DNA of 64,000 bases from Actinomycetes bacterium (GCA_021785695.1 JAJYEQ010000003.1:1-64000); one strand, 5' to 3'. Counted from the stretch's first letter, positions 8,634-17,680 are shown. The notes: generated by a model from the sequence alone, not told the origin. Translations and numbers: made by a program.

Positions 8634-9548
8634 GTGGACCTCGTTCGCGAGCGTGCTGTCCGCGCGGCCTTGTTCGCGCATCTCGACTCCGTCGCGGCCG
8701 TCGCCGACTCCCGGGAAATGCCGTGGGACCAGACGGGCTCATTCACGTTTGCCGGCGAGCGTTTCACGGTCCGAGAGACGCGGGGTCGGGGTATCTGCAA
8801 GCCCCACAACCTCGACGCGGCGCTATCCATCACCACCACCTACACCCCCTGGGGCCAGCGCCCCCCGTACAACGATCCCCTAGGAGCCGACGGATACCAG
8901 CGCTACCACTACCAGGGGACCAACCCGGAGCTCGCTACGAATCGTGCGCTGCGCCAGTGCCTCACGTACGCGCTGCCCCTCGTGTACTTCGTCGGCGTGG
9001 ACCGAGCCCTCTACGCGGCGGTCTACCCCATCTACGTCGTGGCCGATGACCCCCAGAGAGCGGAGTTCACTCTCAGCAGCATCGAGATCGGCGCTGACGC
9101 CGACCTGGATCCGGTGGTGCGCCAGTACGCACAGACGCTGACCCGGCGCCGGATCCATCAGCCGCTCTTTCGCGCCGACGTCCTGCGGGCCTACGAGTCG
9201 CGGTGCGCGATCTGCCGTCTCGGGCACCGCACGCTCCTCGACGCCGCCCACATCATTCCCGACTCGCGGCCCGACGGCGATCCCATCGTCCCCAATGGCA
9301 TCTCGCTGTGCAAGATCCATCATCGGGCCTACGACGCCAATTACATCGGCATCCGACCCGATGGCCAGGTCCGCGTGAAAGCCGAAATCCTCGACGAGCA
9401 CGACGGACCCATGCTGCGCCACGGATTCCAGGAGATGCACGGGGTGCAGATGCTGCTGCCCCGTCGAGACGAGCAGCGACCCGATCCCCTCCGGCTCGAG
9501 GAGCGATTCGCCGAGTTCGTTGCGGCTTCCCCGTCGGCCAGCAACTGA
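8634..9548 (+). CDS. HNH endonuclease
   Basis: 304 aa. The C-terminal third has a zinc-bound HNH (beta-beta-alpha metal) fold: C191-x2-C194, AAHII with H206, PNGISLCKIHHRAYD with N221, C226 and H229/H230. The N-terminal 180 residues are a separate domain seen in HNH_2-type predicted restriction enzymes. GTG 8634 fits a CATGAT hexamer 6 nt upstream; another GTG at 8580 is possible. It is a stand-alone predicted nuclease, with no methylase or immunity gene beside it; converges with the large-subunit gene of the next operon. Confidence 0.8.
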   Translation: MDLVRERAVRAALFAHLDSVAAVADSREMPWDQTGSFTFAGERFTVRETRGRGICKPHNLDAALSITTTYTPWGQRPPYNDPLGADGYQRYHYQGTNPELATNRALRQCLTYALPLVYFVGVDRALYAAVYPIYVVADDPQRAEFTLSSIEIGADADLDPVVRQYAQTLTRRRIHQPLFRADVLRAYESRCAICRLGHRTLLDAAHIIPDSRPDGDPIVPNGISLCKIHHRAYDANYIGIRPDGQVRVKAEILDEHDGPMLRHGFQEMHGVQMLLPRRDEQRPDPLRLEERFAEFVAASPSASN

Positions 9549-9641
9549 ACGCGGAGCGATCTGCGGGCGCCACTCGCGCCAGCCCCCCTCCCCGCACGAG
9601 CCCCGACGGGGGGCGCCGACGCCCGTTGGCACGTCTGACCT

Positions 9642-11096
9642 TTAGAGGTCGTTGCCCGCGTAGGAGAGGTTGAAGCTCTTGTTGGCCAGGGGGAAGTCCG
9701 GGACGATGGTGTGGCGCAGCGCGACGGCCAACGCCGGCCAGTTGCAAAAGGACGGATCCGTCACCGACCATCGTGCGACCTGCCCGCCGGACAGGCTCAC
9801 GCGATGGACCGCCGTCCCGCGCCAGCCCTCAACGACTCCGAGCCCGTCCCCATCGGGACTCGCATCGGCGTCGACCACGTCGCTGACGTCACCCTCGGCC
9901 CAGCGCACCAGAAGCGCCAGCGAGTCCTGGGCCTCCCCGACGCGCTGGTCGAAGCGCGCCCGCACGTCACCGGACGCGCTCGTCCGCATCGTCACGCCAC
10001 TGGTCAGGGGATGGCTGACCCGGGCGTCGACGGCGATCCCGGAGGCGCGCGCGACAACGCCCACCACGCCCAGGCGGCGCGCGTCGTCGGCCCCGAGCAC
10101 CGCTGTGCCGGCCAGACGGTCGATGACCACGGTGTTGGACGTCGCCAGGTCCACCAGGTCCGCGACCCGCTCCGCGATCTCCCGGTACAAGGGGGCGTCC
10201 AGCGGTGCGCGCAGGGCGCCCCCTCCCGGGGTGATCGCACCGCGCAAGAGCCGGTGACCCGTCAGCTCGGCTCCGTGGCGCTGGAGCCGCTCGGCGAGCG
10301 CCAGGGCGCGAGCGTGCACCACCGAGAGGCCGGTGTCGTTCACGATCGCCCCGATGTCGACGATGTGGCGGGTCACGCGCTCGAGCTCGAGCAGGGCAGT
10401 GCGCGCTCGCCAGGCGTCGCGCCCGGCCCGCTGCCCGGTCGCCTCCTCAATGGCCAGGGTCACCGCCAGCCCGTGGGTGACGGCACTGTCGCCGCTCACG
10501 CGCTCGGCCAGCTCCAGGAGATCCTCAGGACGCCGTCCCTCCCCCAGGCGCTCGATCCCGCGCTGGACGAACCAGAGCCGGGGGGTCATCTTCAGGATCG
10601 TCTCTCCCACGACCGAGAACCGGAAGTGGCCCGGCTCGATGAGGCCGGCATGGACCGGTCCGACGGGAATCTCGTAGACCCCCGGGCCCTCGACCGCGGT
10701 GAAGGGGTAGGCCCGGTCGTCGCTCCCCAGGACCGGGTGTGCCGGCGCCCCGCGGCGCATCGGGTGGTAGTCCGGGGGCCAGTGACCGTGGTGAGACAAG
10801 GGGCGCAGCGCCGGGTGGCCGACGGGCTCGATGCCGAAGCCGTCGTGCATGGCCCGCTCGAAGCGCCCGGCGGGAAACGAGATCCCGGCCAGCGACGGCA
10901 CCGTGGGCCGGTCGGCGTCCGCCGCGACCACCAGCTCCACGCGGTCGTCGGGGGGGCCGGCGAGGAACGTGTAGACGACCCGCAATCGCTCACCCTCGTC
11001 GTGCGCGACGATCGTGGCCAGTCGGTGCGTGGCCACCAGCTCGGTGGCCCGCGCGACCAGGTCACCCGCCGCCACCTCAAAGACGCGACGGCTCAC
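9642..11096 (-). CDS. hycE: Hydrogenase-4/complex-I-like large subunit lacking NiFe cysteines
   Basis: 484 aa, a NuoC-like N-terminal domain (about 1-140) fused to a NuoD/HycE-like catalytic domain, as in HycE/HyfG. In hydrogenases the L1 motif reads ERxCGxC; here residues 198-209 read ERVSGDSAVTHG. The C-terminal L2 motif DPCxxC reads DPSFCNW (from residue 447). At least three of the four Cys that bind the NiFe centre are gone, while the rest is well preserved, including the end VPDFPLANKSFNLSYAGNDL. So the protein cannot hold a normal NiFe site. It matches Rv0087-type and Ehr-type subunits. GTG 11096 overlaps the stop of hycQ (GTGA). Last gene of the operon. Confidence 0.88.
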   Translation of the reverse strand: MSRRVFEVAAGDLVARATELVATHRLATIVAHDEGERLRVVYTFLAGPPDDRVELVVAADADRPTVPSLAGISFPAGRFERAMHDGFGIEPVGHPALRPLSHHGHWPPDYHPMRRGAPAHPVLGSDDRAYPFTAVEGPGVYEIPVGPVHAGLIEPGHFRFSVVGETILKMTPRLWFVQRGIERLGEGRRPEDLLELAERVSGDSAVTHGLAVTLAIEEATGQRAGRDAWRARTALLELERVTRHIVDIGAIVNDTGLSVVHARALALAERLQRHGAELTGHRLLRGAITPGGGALRAPLDAPLYREIAERVADLVDLATSNTVVIDRLAGTAVLGADDARRLGVVGVVARASGIAVDARVSHPLTSGVTMRTSASGDVRARFDQRVGEAQDSLALLVRWAEGDVSDVVDADASPDGDGLGVVEGWRGTAVHRVSLSGGQVARWSVTDPSFCNWPALAVALRHTIVPDFPLANKSFNLSYAGNDL

Positions 11097-12538
11097 GACA
11101 GCACCCCGGCCGCGGCGTGCAGCAGCGTGGCGAGCGGCCACGCCACCAGGCCGAGCGCCGCACTGGCGACCAGCGCACCCACCAGCGGGGCGATGGCCCG
11201 GCGGGGCGTGCGGTCGGCCGCGGGCTCACCGGGTCCGAGCAGTATCTGGCGCCCCGCGCGCAGCAGACCCGCCGCGATGACCACCAGCAGGGCCAGGGCC
11301 AGTCCCGCCGCCCAGCCCAGACCGGCGCCGATCTCGGCGCGGAACATGGCGATCTCGCTCGCGAACAGGGAGAAGGGTGGAAGTCCCGCCAGGGCGACCA
11401 GGCCCGCGGCGAGCACGCCGCCCAGGGCCGCGCGCCGCCGCAGCAACGAGCGGATCTCGGCCATCGTCGTCGTGGACTCGGCGTGGTGCACCTCGCCAGC
11501 CCCGAGGAACAGCACCGACTTGACCAGGCCGTGCCCGATCACGTGGAGGAGGGCCGCCGCGATGGCCAGCGGCGTGCCGGCGGCCGCGGCCAGCGCGACG
11601 AGGCCCATGTGCTCGATGCTCGAGTAGGCGAGCAGGCGCTTCAGGTCTCGCTGGGCGATCACCATCACCGCCGCCACCCCGAGGCTCGCCAGACCGAGGA
11701 CCACCAGCAGCGTGCGCAAGAAGCCCACCCCGAGCGCCGCATCGGCGATGGTGCGCACGCGCAGGATCGCGTAGAGCGCGACGGTGAGCAAGACGCCCGA
11801 CATCAGGGCCGAGACGGGCGCGGGCGCCTGGCTGTGGGCGTCGGGCAGCCAGCTCTGGAGCGGCGCCAGCCCGACCTTGGTCCCGAAGCCCAGGACGATC
11901 AGCCCCACCGCCAGTCGGGTGACCTTCGGGTCCAGGTGGGGAGCCAGTGCGCGCAGCCCGCTCCAGTCGAGCGTCGCGGCTCGCGGTCCGGCTCCCGCGT
12001 GCGCCGAGGCGAAGTAGAGCAGCACCAGGCCGAGGAAGGCCAGGGCGATGCCGACGCTGCACAGCACCGCGTACTTCCAGGAGGCCTCGATGGCCCGGCG
12101 GCTGCGCTCGTGCCCGACCAGGAAGGTCGTGGCGATCGTGGTGGCTTCCACCATGACCCACACCACGCCCAGGTTCGCCACCAGCACCGCGCCGAGCATC
12201 GCGGCGACGAAGACCTGGACGAGCACCCCGTACTCGCGCGCGCGACGCCGCGAGGCGGCATCCGCCGTCACGGCAATCGTGCGACCCATCGCCGAGGTCG
12301 CCAGGCTGGCCACCGTGCCGATCACGATGACCATGACGGCGCTCAGCGCGTCGACGCGGATGACGCCGCCGAGCCCGTGCACGACGTGGCCGTGCACGGT
12401 CGCGACCGCCAGGGCGATGCCCCCGGCCAGCACCGCGAGCGACGACGCGACCGACAGCACTTCGGCGCCTCGGCCGGGTGCGACGACCAGCAGCAGCAGG
12501 GCGACGACCAGGGGAGCCAGGAGGACGGAGATCACCAT
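11093..12538 (-). CDS. hycQ: HyfF/HycQ-like proton-translocating membrane subunit
   Basis: 481 aa, about 13-14 membrane helices, of the NuoN/MrpD antiporter-like family. Family signatures include the VEATTIATTFLVGHERS region, LQSWLPDAHSQAPAPVSALMSGVLL and KRLLAYSSIEHMGLVALA, with the discontinuous-helix Lys and Glu residues expected for ion transfer. It should sit in the membrane arm of the complex with the HyfB-like and HycD subunits. ATGA overlap with hycP upstream and GTGA overlap with hycE downstream imply translational coupling. Confidence 0.9.
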   Translation of the reverse strand: MVISVLLAPLVVALLLLVVAPGRGAEVLSVASSLAVLAGGIALAVATVHGHVVHGLGGVIRVDALSAVMVIVIGTVASLATSAMGRTIAVTADAASRRRAREYGVLVQVFVAAMLGAVLVANLGVVWVMVEATTIATTFLVGHERSRRAIEASWKYAVLCSVGIALAFLGLVLLYFASAHAGAGPRAATLDWSGLRALAPHLDPKVTRLAVGLIVLGFGTKVGLAPLQSWLPDAHSQAPAPVSALMSGVLLTVALYAILRVRTIADAALGVGFLRTLLVVLGLASLGVAAVMVIAQRDLKRLLAYSSIEHMGLVALAAAAGTPLAIAAALLHVIGHGLVKSVLFLGAGEVHHAESTTTMAEIRSLLRRRAALGGVLAAGLVALAGLPPFSLFASEIAMFRAEIGAGLGWAAGLALALLVVIAAGLLRAGRQILLGPGEPAADRTPRRAIAPLVGALVASAALGLVAWPLATLLHAAAGVLS

Positions 12539-13194
12539 CAGTCGTGGAGCTCCCGCAGCTCGTCGATGGCCACGTTGCCCAGTCGCGCCCGCATCGTCCC
12601 GAGCAGGGCCCGCAGGACCACCACCACCAGCAGCACGTCGAGGCTGCCGCCGAGCTCGACGATGAGCGGCACGCCCGCGGTGAGCAAGAACGTCATGAGG
12701 GCGACGCCGTTGTCGATGACCAGGAGTCCCACGACCTGGGACAGCGCGCGGCGCCGGGTGACCAGCAGGAGGTAGCCGACGAGCACGGTCGCCAGCCCGA
12801 GCGGGGCCAGGGCCGCCGCGCGTCCGGGATCCAGCGCGTGCAGCGGCGCCCCGACCACCACCGCCAGGCCGACCAGCGCGGCGGCCAGCACCAGCGAGGA
12901 CGGGACGTTGATGAGCGGGGCACTCTCGCGCGCACCCGGGTCGGCGCGCGCCACGCGCCCGAGCAGGGTCGGCACGATCCCGGCCTTCACGACGACGACC
13001 AGGACCGCCGTGACCGCCAGCCCGACGTCGTGCTGGGTCGCGGCGGTCGCCGCCGCGACCAGGGCCAGGGCCATCCCCTGGACCCGCAGCAGGCCGACCA
13101 GCGCCCGCAGGTCGCGCCGCCAGAGTCCGGCGACCCCAACGACCAGGACCGCCACCGCGGCCAGGTCGATGACCGCTCCCGCGACGCCGGTCAT
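12538..13194 (-). CDS. hycP: HyfE/HycP-like membrane subunit
   Basis: 218 aa with about six helices, the size and position of HyfE/HycP; it is related to NuoK (LLVTRRRALSQVVGLLVIDNGVALMTFLL resembles the NuoK glutamate-helix region, with IDNG as in HyfE). Structural partner of the membrane arm. Stop and start overlap both neighbours by 4 nt. Confidence 0.88.
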   Translation of the reverse strand: MTGVAGAVIDLAAVAVLVVGVAGLWRRDLRALVGLLRVQGMALALVAAATAATQHDVGLAVTAVLVVVVKAGIVPTLLGRVARADPGARESAPLINVPSSLVLAAALVGLAVVVGAPLHALDPGRAAALAPLGLATVLVGYLLLVTRRRALSQVVGLLVIDNGVALMTFLLTAGVPLIVELGGSLDVLLVVVVLRALLGTMRARLGNVAIDELRELHD

Positions 13195-14129
13195 CGCGCC
13201 ACCACGCCGACGAGGACGGCCAGGCTCGCGACCACGAAGGCGGCCGCCAGCAGCTCGGGGACCCGGAACAGGCGCAGCTTGGCGCTGTGAACCTCGACCA
13301 GCGCGATGACGACGGCCAGCACCGTGGACTTGACGCCCACCAAGATCAGGCCGCCCGCCAAGGCCAGGGGCGAGCTCGACGTCGCGAGTCCCCAGGGGAC
13401 CGCCAGGGTCCCCAGGAGGGCGAGCAGCAGGCCCAGCCGCATGGCTGCCCCCAAAGTCACGAGCGCGAGGTCGCGCCCGCCGTACTCGAGGGTCATGGCC
13501 TCGTGGATCATGGTCAACTCGAGGTGCGTCGACGGGTTGTCCACCGGCAGCCGGCCGGTCTCGGCGATGACGACGATGAACAGGGCCAGCGCCGCCAGCA
13601 CGTGGGAGGGGCTCACCATCGCGATGGGCGCGTTCAGTCCGTGGCGCAGCATCACCGGCAGGCTGAGCGACCCCGCCGGCACCGCGAAGGCCGCCAGCGC
13701 GACCAGCAGGGCCGGCTCGGCGAGAGCCGACAGCGCCATGGCGCGGCTGGCGCCCATGCCCCCGAAGGCCGTGGCGGTGGCCAACCCGCCCGCCGCCAGG
13801 GCCAGGGAGCCGGTGAGCAAGAGGAACACCACGACCAGGGCGTCGGCGCCCGCGCCGCCCGCCGTCTGGAGCCCCGCCAGGGGCACCAGGCCCGCCGCTA
13901 CCGCCGTCGTCACCAGGAGGATCGTGGGCACGACGCCCTGCGCCCGGCCCGCCGTCGCCCGGGGGCTCTCGCGCCCCAGCCGCTTGGCGACCTCGCGCAG
14001 GGGCTGGGTGATGGGGGGACCGACCCGACCCTCGGCCCGCGCCCGGACCTTGGCCATGAGTCCGGTGAGGAGGAGACCGCCCAGGGCCACGGCGACCACC
14101 TGGAGGAGGGACACCACGTCGCGCGTCAT
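13191..14129 (-). CDS. hycD: HyfC/HycD (NuoH-like) membrane subunit
   Basis: 312 aa, eight or so helices. The cytosolic loop motif MAKVRARAEGRVGPPITQPLREVAKRL and the loop AETGRLPVDNPSTHLELTMIHEAMTLEYGGRDLA are diagnostic of NuoH/HycD subunits, which join the peripheral arm to the membrane arm. ATG 14129 overlaps the previous stop (ATGA); the frame remains open further upstream inside the HyfB-like gene but that part is a shadow. Confidence 0.92.
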   Translation of the reverse strand: MTRDVVSLLQVVAVALGGLLLTGLMAKVRARAEGRVGPPITQPLREVAKRLGRESPRATAGRAQGVVPTILLVTTAVAAGLVPLAGLQTAGGAGADALVVVFLLLTGSLALAAGGLATATAFGGMGASRAMALSALAEPALLVALAAFAVPAGSLSLPVMLRHGLNAPIAMVSPSHVLAALALFIVVIAETGRLPVDNPSTHLELTMIHEAMTLEYGGRDLALVTLGAAMRLGLLLALLGTLAVPWGLATSSSPLALAGGLILVGVKSTVLAVVIALVEVHSAKLRLFRVPELLAAAFVVASLAVLVGVVAR

Positions 14130-16114
14130 CGCAGCACCACCAGGACAGCCAGCAGGGCCAGCAGCCCGTAGGCCAGGTAGCGGTGCACGCTGCCGTTGGC
14201 CAGGGCCCGGGCCCGGCGGCCCAGGGCGTCGGCTCCGCGCACCAGGGGACGGTAGAGGCCGCTCTCGACGGCGTCGGCGACGCTGCTCTGGTAGGCCAGG
14301 ACCCGCTCGATGTCGCGCGACTCGTCCTCGTGGGTCAGCGTCACGTCGACGTCGGGGCGCAGCACGTCGGCGAAGACCCGCTGGACCGGCTCGGCGAAGG
14401 ACGTCGCGGTGTACTGCATGCGCGCACTCAACTCGCGACGCCCGCAGGCCCACGCCGCGGTGCGCCGGATGCGGTGCGCACCCGCGCGGGCCAGCGCGCG
14501 CAGCACCAGCGTGGCCGCGACCAAGCCAGCGAGCAGCGCCAGGGGCCGCAGGGCGCTCGCGCTAGCCGCGACGCCAATCCCCCCGAGGCTCCCGTGCAGG
14601 GCGGACGCCCGCATCCCCCCGAGGCTCGTGACGGCGCGGTCGGCGACCGCGAGGGCGGGCCCGGGCACGATCCCGAGGGCCAGCGTCGCCAGCGCCGGCA
14701 GCGCCAGGGCGACGCTCACGATCCCGTGCGGCTCGCGGGCCCCGCGCGCGCCCTCGCTGCGCGGCCGTCCGAGGAACCCGATCCCGAGGAGCTTGACCAT
14801 GGCGACGGCAGTCAGCCCGCTGGCCAGGGCCAGCGCCACCAGGCCGAGCAGCGTCGCGGCCACACCGCCGGGATCCCGGCGGGCCAGGCCCGCGACGAGC
14901 CCCTCGATCTCCAGCCACTCGCCCACGAAGCCCGCTCCCAGAGGGACTCCCACGGCCGAGGCGACCGCCAGCGCCACCAGGGAGGAGGTACGCGGCATGG
15001 TCCCGGCCAGCCCGCCGAGCAGGTCGAGGTTCCGGGTCCCGGTCGCGCGCTCGACCAGACCCGCCGCGAGGAAGAGAAGGGTCTTGTAGGCCCCGTGGGC
15101 GCACAGCAGGATGAGGGCGCCCACGACCAGGGTGGCGGCCGCCTGGGGGGCGCCACCGGCTCGCAGCTCGCCCGCGGCGGCCAGGCCGATGAGTCCCAGC
15201 CCCATCGCGTCGATGGTGGAGTAGGCGAGCAGGCGCTTGAGGTCGGTCGCCGTCGCCGCGTGCAGGGCGCCGTAGAGGGCGCTGGCCGCGGCCACCACCA
15301 GGACCCCGACCCACCACCAGCGCCCGATCGCCGTCAGGATCCCGAGGTCGACGCGCGCGATCCCGTAGAGCCCCAGGGCCGTCATGGCCCCCGACATCAT
15401 CGCCGAGACCGGCGTCGACGCCTCGGGATGGGCCCGCGGGAGCCACACGTGCAGGGGGACCGCGCCGGCCTTGGAGGCGAACCCGGCCACGGTGGCGACG
15501 AAGGCGACCACCGCGGCGGGTCCGCGCACGTCGGCGGCGGCGATCCCGAGGAAGGAGGTCGTGTGGGCCGCCGCCACCAGGATCAGGAGGCCCAGGGTGA
15601 TCGCGGCCGCCCCGGCCTGGGTCATCGCCCCGTACCACAGGGCCGCCGAGCGCGCCGCGGGGCGGTCGTGCTCGACCAGCAGCAGCGCCAGCGAGGTCAC
15701 GGCCATCGCCTCCCAGGCGCCGAGGAACGTCACCGCGTCACCCGCCGCCGGCACCAGGAGCACGCCCAGGGCGAAGGCCGCCTGCAGGGCGACGGCCGGC
15801 CGCGAGGCGCTGGCCCCGTGCGCGTAGCCGATCGAGAACAGGGCGGCGGCCGTCACCACGAGGGCCACCGTCACCTCGAGGGACGCGCCCAAGGCGTCGA
15901 GGCGCAGGCTGGCTCCCGAGAGCGGGAGCAGGGCGCCGGTGTGCGCGTGCGGCGTCGTGCCCGTGACCAGTGCCGCGATCGCCGCCGTGCCGACCAGCAC
16001 CCCGGCCAGCGCCGTCAGGGCGTTGGCGTAGAGGGCGCGCTGACGTCGCGGGGCCACAGCCCCCACCGCGACCGCGGCCAGGGCGACGCCGAGGCCGGCG
16101 AGCAGGACCGCCAC
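14126..16114 (-). CDS. HyfB-like (NuoL-type) antiporter subunit
   Basis: 662 aa, 16 or so helices, NuoL/HyfB family: GAWEAMAVTSLALLLVEHD, FASKAGAVPLHVWLPRAHPEASTPVSAMMSGAM and KRLLAYSTIDAMGLGLIGLA are all present, together with the conserved Lys and Glu of the channel helices. A last helix at the C terminus follows an amphipathic stretch. Corresponds to Rv0083. GTG 16114 follows GAGG and lies 1 nt after the stop of the NuoB-like gene; residues upstream in frame are shadow. Confidence 0.9.
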   Translation of the reverse strand: MAVLLAGLGVALAAVAVGAVAPRRQRALYANALTALAGVLVGTAAIAALVTGTTPHAHTGALLPLSGASLRLDALGASLEVTVALVVTAAALFSIGYAHGASASRPAVALQAAFALGVLLVPAAGDAVTFLGAWEAMAVTSLALLLVEHDRPAARSAALWYGAMTQAGAAAITLGLLILVAAAHTTSFLGIAAADVRGPAAVVAFVATVAGFASKAGAVPLHVWLPRAHPEASTPVSAMMSGAMTALGLYGIARVDLGILTAIGRWWWVGVLVVAAASALYGALHAATATDLKRLLAYSTIDAMGLGLIGLAAAGELRAGGAPQAAATLVVGALILLCAHGAYKTLLFLAAGLVERATGTRNLDLLGGLAGTMPRTSSLVALAVASAVGVPLGAGFVGEWLEIEGLVAGLARRDPGGVAATLLGLVALALASGLTAVAMVKLLGIGFLGRPRSEGARGAREPHGIVSVALALPALATLALGIVPGPALAVADRAVTSLGGMRASALHGSLGGIGVAASASALRPLALLAGLVAATLVLRALARAGAHRIRRTAAWACGRRELSARMQYTATSFAEPVQRVFADVLRPDVDVTLTHEDESRDIERVLAYQSSVADAVESGLYRPLVRGADALGRRARALANGSVHRYLAYGLLALLAVLVVLR

Positions 16115-16115
16115 C

Positions 16116-16631
16116 TCAGCGCCCGCTGTAGCGCCGCAGGACGGCGACGATGTCGTCGGGGTGCGGGGGGCAGCCCGGGATCTCGGCCGCGGGCGCCACG
16201 ACCTGGGCCACCGGCCCCACGACGCCGAAGCCCCCGGCCAGGGCGCCACCGTTGATGGCGCAGTCGCCGCACGCGATGACGAGCGCCGGCTGGGGCACGG
16301 CCTCCAGGGTCCGGCGCAGGGGTCCGGCCATGTTGGCCGTCACCACCCCGGTGACCAGCAGGCCGTCGGCGTGGCGCGGCGAGGCGACCAGCGAGATCCC
16401 GTAGCGCGACGCGTCGTAGACGGGACCCAGGACGTTGGCGATCTCCACCTCGCAGCCGTTGCACGAGCCCGCATCGACGTGACGCAGCTGCAGTGAGCCC
16501 CAGCCGCGACGGCGGTCGGCGCGCGGCGGTGCGGGGGGCGCGGGCTCGGCCACGCGCGGCGCCACCAGCCCGGCGGCGATCGACGAGTGCGCGCGCCGCG
16601 CGCGCCCCGCAAAGCGACGCGGTCGCCTCAC
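16116..16631 (-). CDS. NuoB/HycG-like [4Fe-4S] small subunit
   Basis: 171 aa. Cluster ligands are intact: SCNGCE (C57, C60), CGDC (C121, C124) and PGCPP (C154), with the Gly-rich DGLLVTGVV and INGG segments of the NuoB fold. It should carry the cluster next to the catalytic subunit (N2-like). Rv0082 counterpart. GTG 16631 overlaps the stop of the ArsR gene. The first 45 residues are basic and Pro-rich, longer than in NuoB. No NuoI/HycB-like ferredoxin subunit is present anywhere in the operon. Confidence 0.9.
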   Translation of the reverse strand: MRRPRRFAGRARRAHSSIAAGLVAPRVAEPAPPAPPRADRRRGWGSLQLRHVDAGSCNGCEVEIANVLGPVYDASRYGISLVASPRHADGLLVTGVVTANMAGPLRRTLEAVPQPALVIACGDCAINGGALAGGFGVVGPVAQVVAPAAEIPGCPPHPDDIVAVLRRYSGR

Positions 16632-16969
16632 GGCGCGTCGTCGAGATGGGCCAGGGTCTCGGCCGAGCGCCCCAGGGTCTCGGCCAGCACCGAGCGCGCG
16701 ATGGCCAGGAAGTCGGCGACGCGGGGGCTGCTCACGCGGTAGACGACGGTGTTGCCCACCCGCGTCGATATCGCCAGCCCGGTGTGGCGCACGACGGCCA
16801 GGTGCTGGGACAGCGACGAGGCCTCGACCCCGATGGCCGCCATGAGCTCGCTGACGGCGCGCTCGCGCTCGACCAGCAGCTCCAGGATGCGGATCCGCGT
16901 GGGGTGCCCGAGCGCTCGGAACAGCTCGGCCTTGGCCACGTACAGGGGCTGCTCGGACGCGCTCGGCAT
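16628..16969 (-). CDS. ArsR-family transcriptional regulator
   Basis: 113 aa winged helix: ALGHPTRIRILELLVERERAVSEL, then SSLSQHLAVVRHTGLAISTRVGNTVVYRV. No metal-binding CxC in the recognition helix, so the signal is not obviously a metal. It heads the operon exactly as Rv0081 heads Rv0081-Rv0087. ATG 16969 is preferred; a TTG at 17005 in the same frame falls inside the likely operator. Confidence 0.88.
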   Translation of the reverse strand: MPSASEQPLYVAKAELFRALGHPTRIRILELLVERERAVSELMAAIGVEASSLSQHLAVVRHTGLAISTRVGNTVVYRVSSPRVADFLAIARSVLAETLGRSAETLAHLDDAP

Positions 16970-16989
16970 CGCCTCAGCGTAGTAGACGC

Positions 16990-17021
16990 TTGCGAACTTG
17001 CGCAATTCATCAAGTACGCAA
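16990..17021 (-). promoter_or_regulatory. Probable ArsR operator upstream of the Hyc-like operon
   Basis: An 8-bp palindrome TTGCGCAA (16998-17005) is flanked by TTGCGAA (16990-16996) and ACGCAA (17016-17021), giving TTGCG/CGCAA half-sites in both orientations 20-50 bp upstream of ATG 16969. The position suits autoregulation by the first gene product. Confidence 0.5.
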
Positions 17022-17092
17022 CTACACCGCCGCCCGCCGGTCCCCCCGGGATCGCGGCGCGGCGCCCGCGGCCGGCCCCGCGGTGCCCCGCG

Positions 17093-17680
17093 TCAGGGCA
17101 GCAGGTCGCCGAAGCGCGCCGCCAGTGGCGTCACGGCGACGAGATTGCCCCCGGGCGCGTCTGGGCCGCCCCGGCACAGCGCCAGGCGGTGGGCCGCCGC
17201 TCCCGCGTCGACGAGGACGGTGGCGCGGGACCCCGGGCCCAGGCGCAGGACCAGGCGCGCCGCCGCGTCGGCCACCCCGAGGTCGCAGCGGTACTGGGCC
17301 ACGATGAGGTACGCCGGCTGGCCGGGGCGCAGCCTCAGCGGGCGCACCGCCACGCGCCGCACGTACTGGTCGACCCGCACGGGATGGACCGGGAGCGCGC
17401 GGCCGGCGGCGTCGAGCAGCGTGACGCGCGTGGCGCCCGCCACGCGGCACGTGGTCGCACCGACGTTGCGCACCGCCAGCGCGATCGCCCACTCCCCGGT
17501 GGCCGGACTGATCCGGGGCCCGGGGACCAGTGCGAGGGCCGCCCGCGGACACGCGGCGACCCCGGCGGCGCCCCCGCGGGCCCCGGCGACCAGGGTCAGC
17601 GCGGCCATCGCCAGGAGTGCGGCCGCGACCCGCCCGAGTCGCCGCGCGGTGCGGGTTGCTCGCCCGCGGCGTCCTTCCAC
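17093..17680 (-). CDS. Secreted DUF4232-like protein
   Basis: 195 aa. Basic start and hydrophobic core (RVAAALLAMAALTLVAGARGG) form a signal peptide. The mature domain has the DUF4232 pattern: VRNVGATTCRVAGATRVTLLDAAG, a basic LRPGQPAYLIVAQYRC and a late Cys, so two disulfides are likely. Function unknown. GTG 17680 is 7 nt after TAGCGT (+ 17688-17693), a leaderless arrangement. Confidence 0.7.
   Translation of the reverse strand: MEGRRGRATRTARRLGRVAAALLAMAALTLVAGARGGAAGVAACPRAALALVPGPRISPATGEWAIALAVRNVGATTCRVAGATRVTLLDAAGRALPVHPVRVDQYVRRVAVRPLRLRPGQPAYLIVAQYRCDLGVADAAARLVLRLGPGSRATVLVDAGAAAHRLALCRGGPDAPGGNLVAVTPLAARFGDLLP

Noticed and set aside
8193..8839. Minus-strand frames opposite the HNH gene start
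   Set aside because: One segment looks faintly protein-like, but the frame overlaps the start of a clear HNH gene and shows no motif.
9711..16255. Very long plus-strand open frames opposite the hyc-like operon
   Set aside because: They are composed of Arg/Gly/Gln/His-rich runs and mirror the third-position GC of the real minus-strand genes.
16970..17005. TTG start of the ArsR gene at 17005
   Set aside because: The extension lies within the probable operator and adds residues not typical of the family; ATG 16969 is better.
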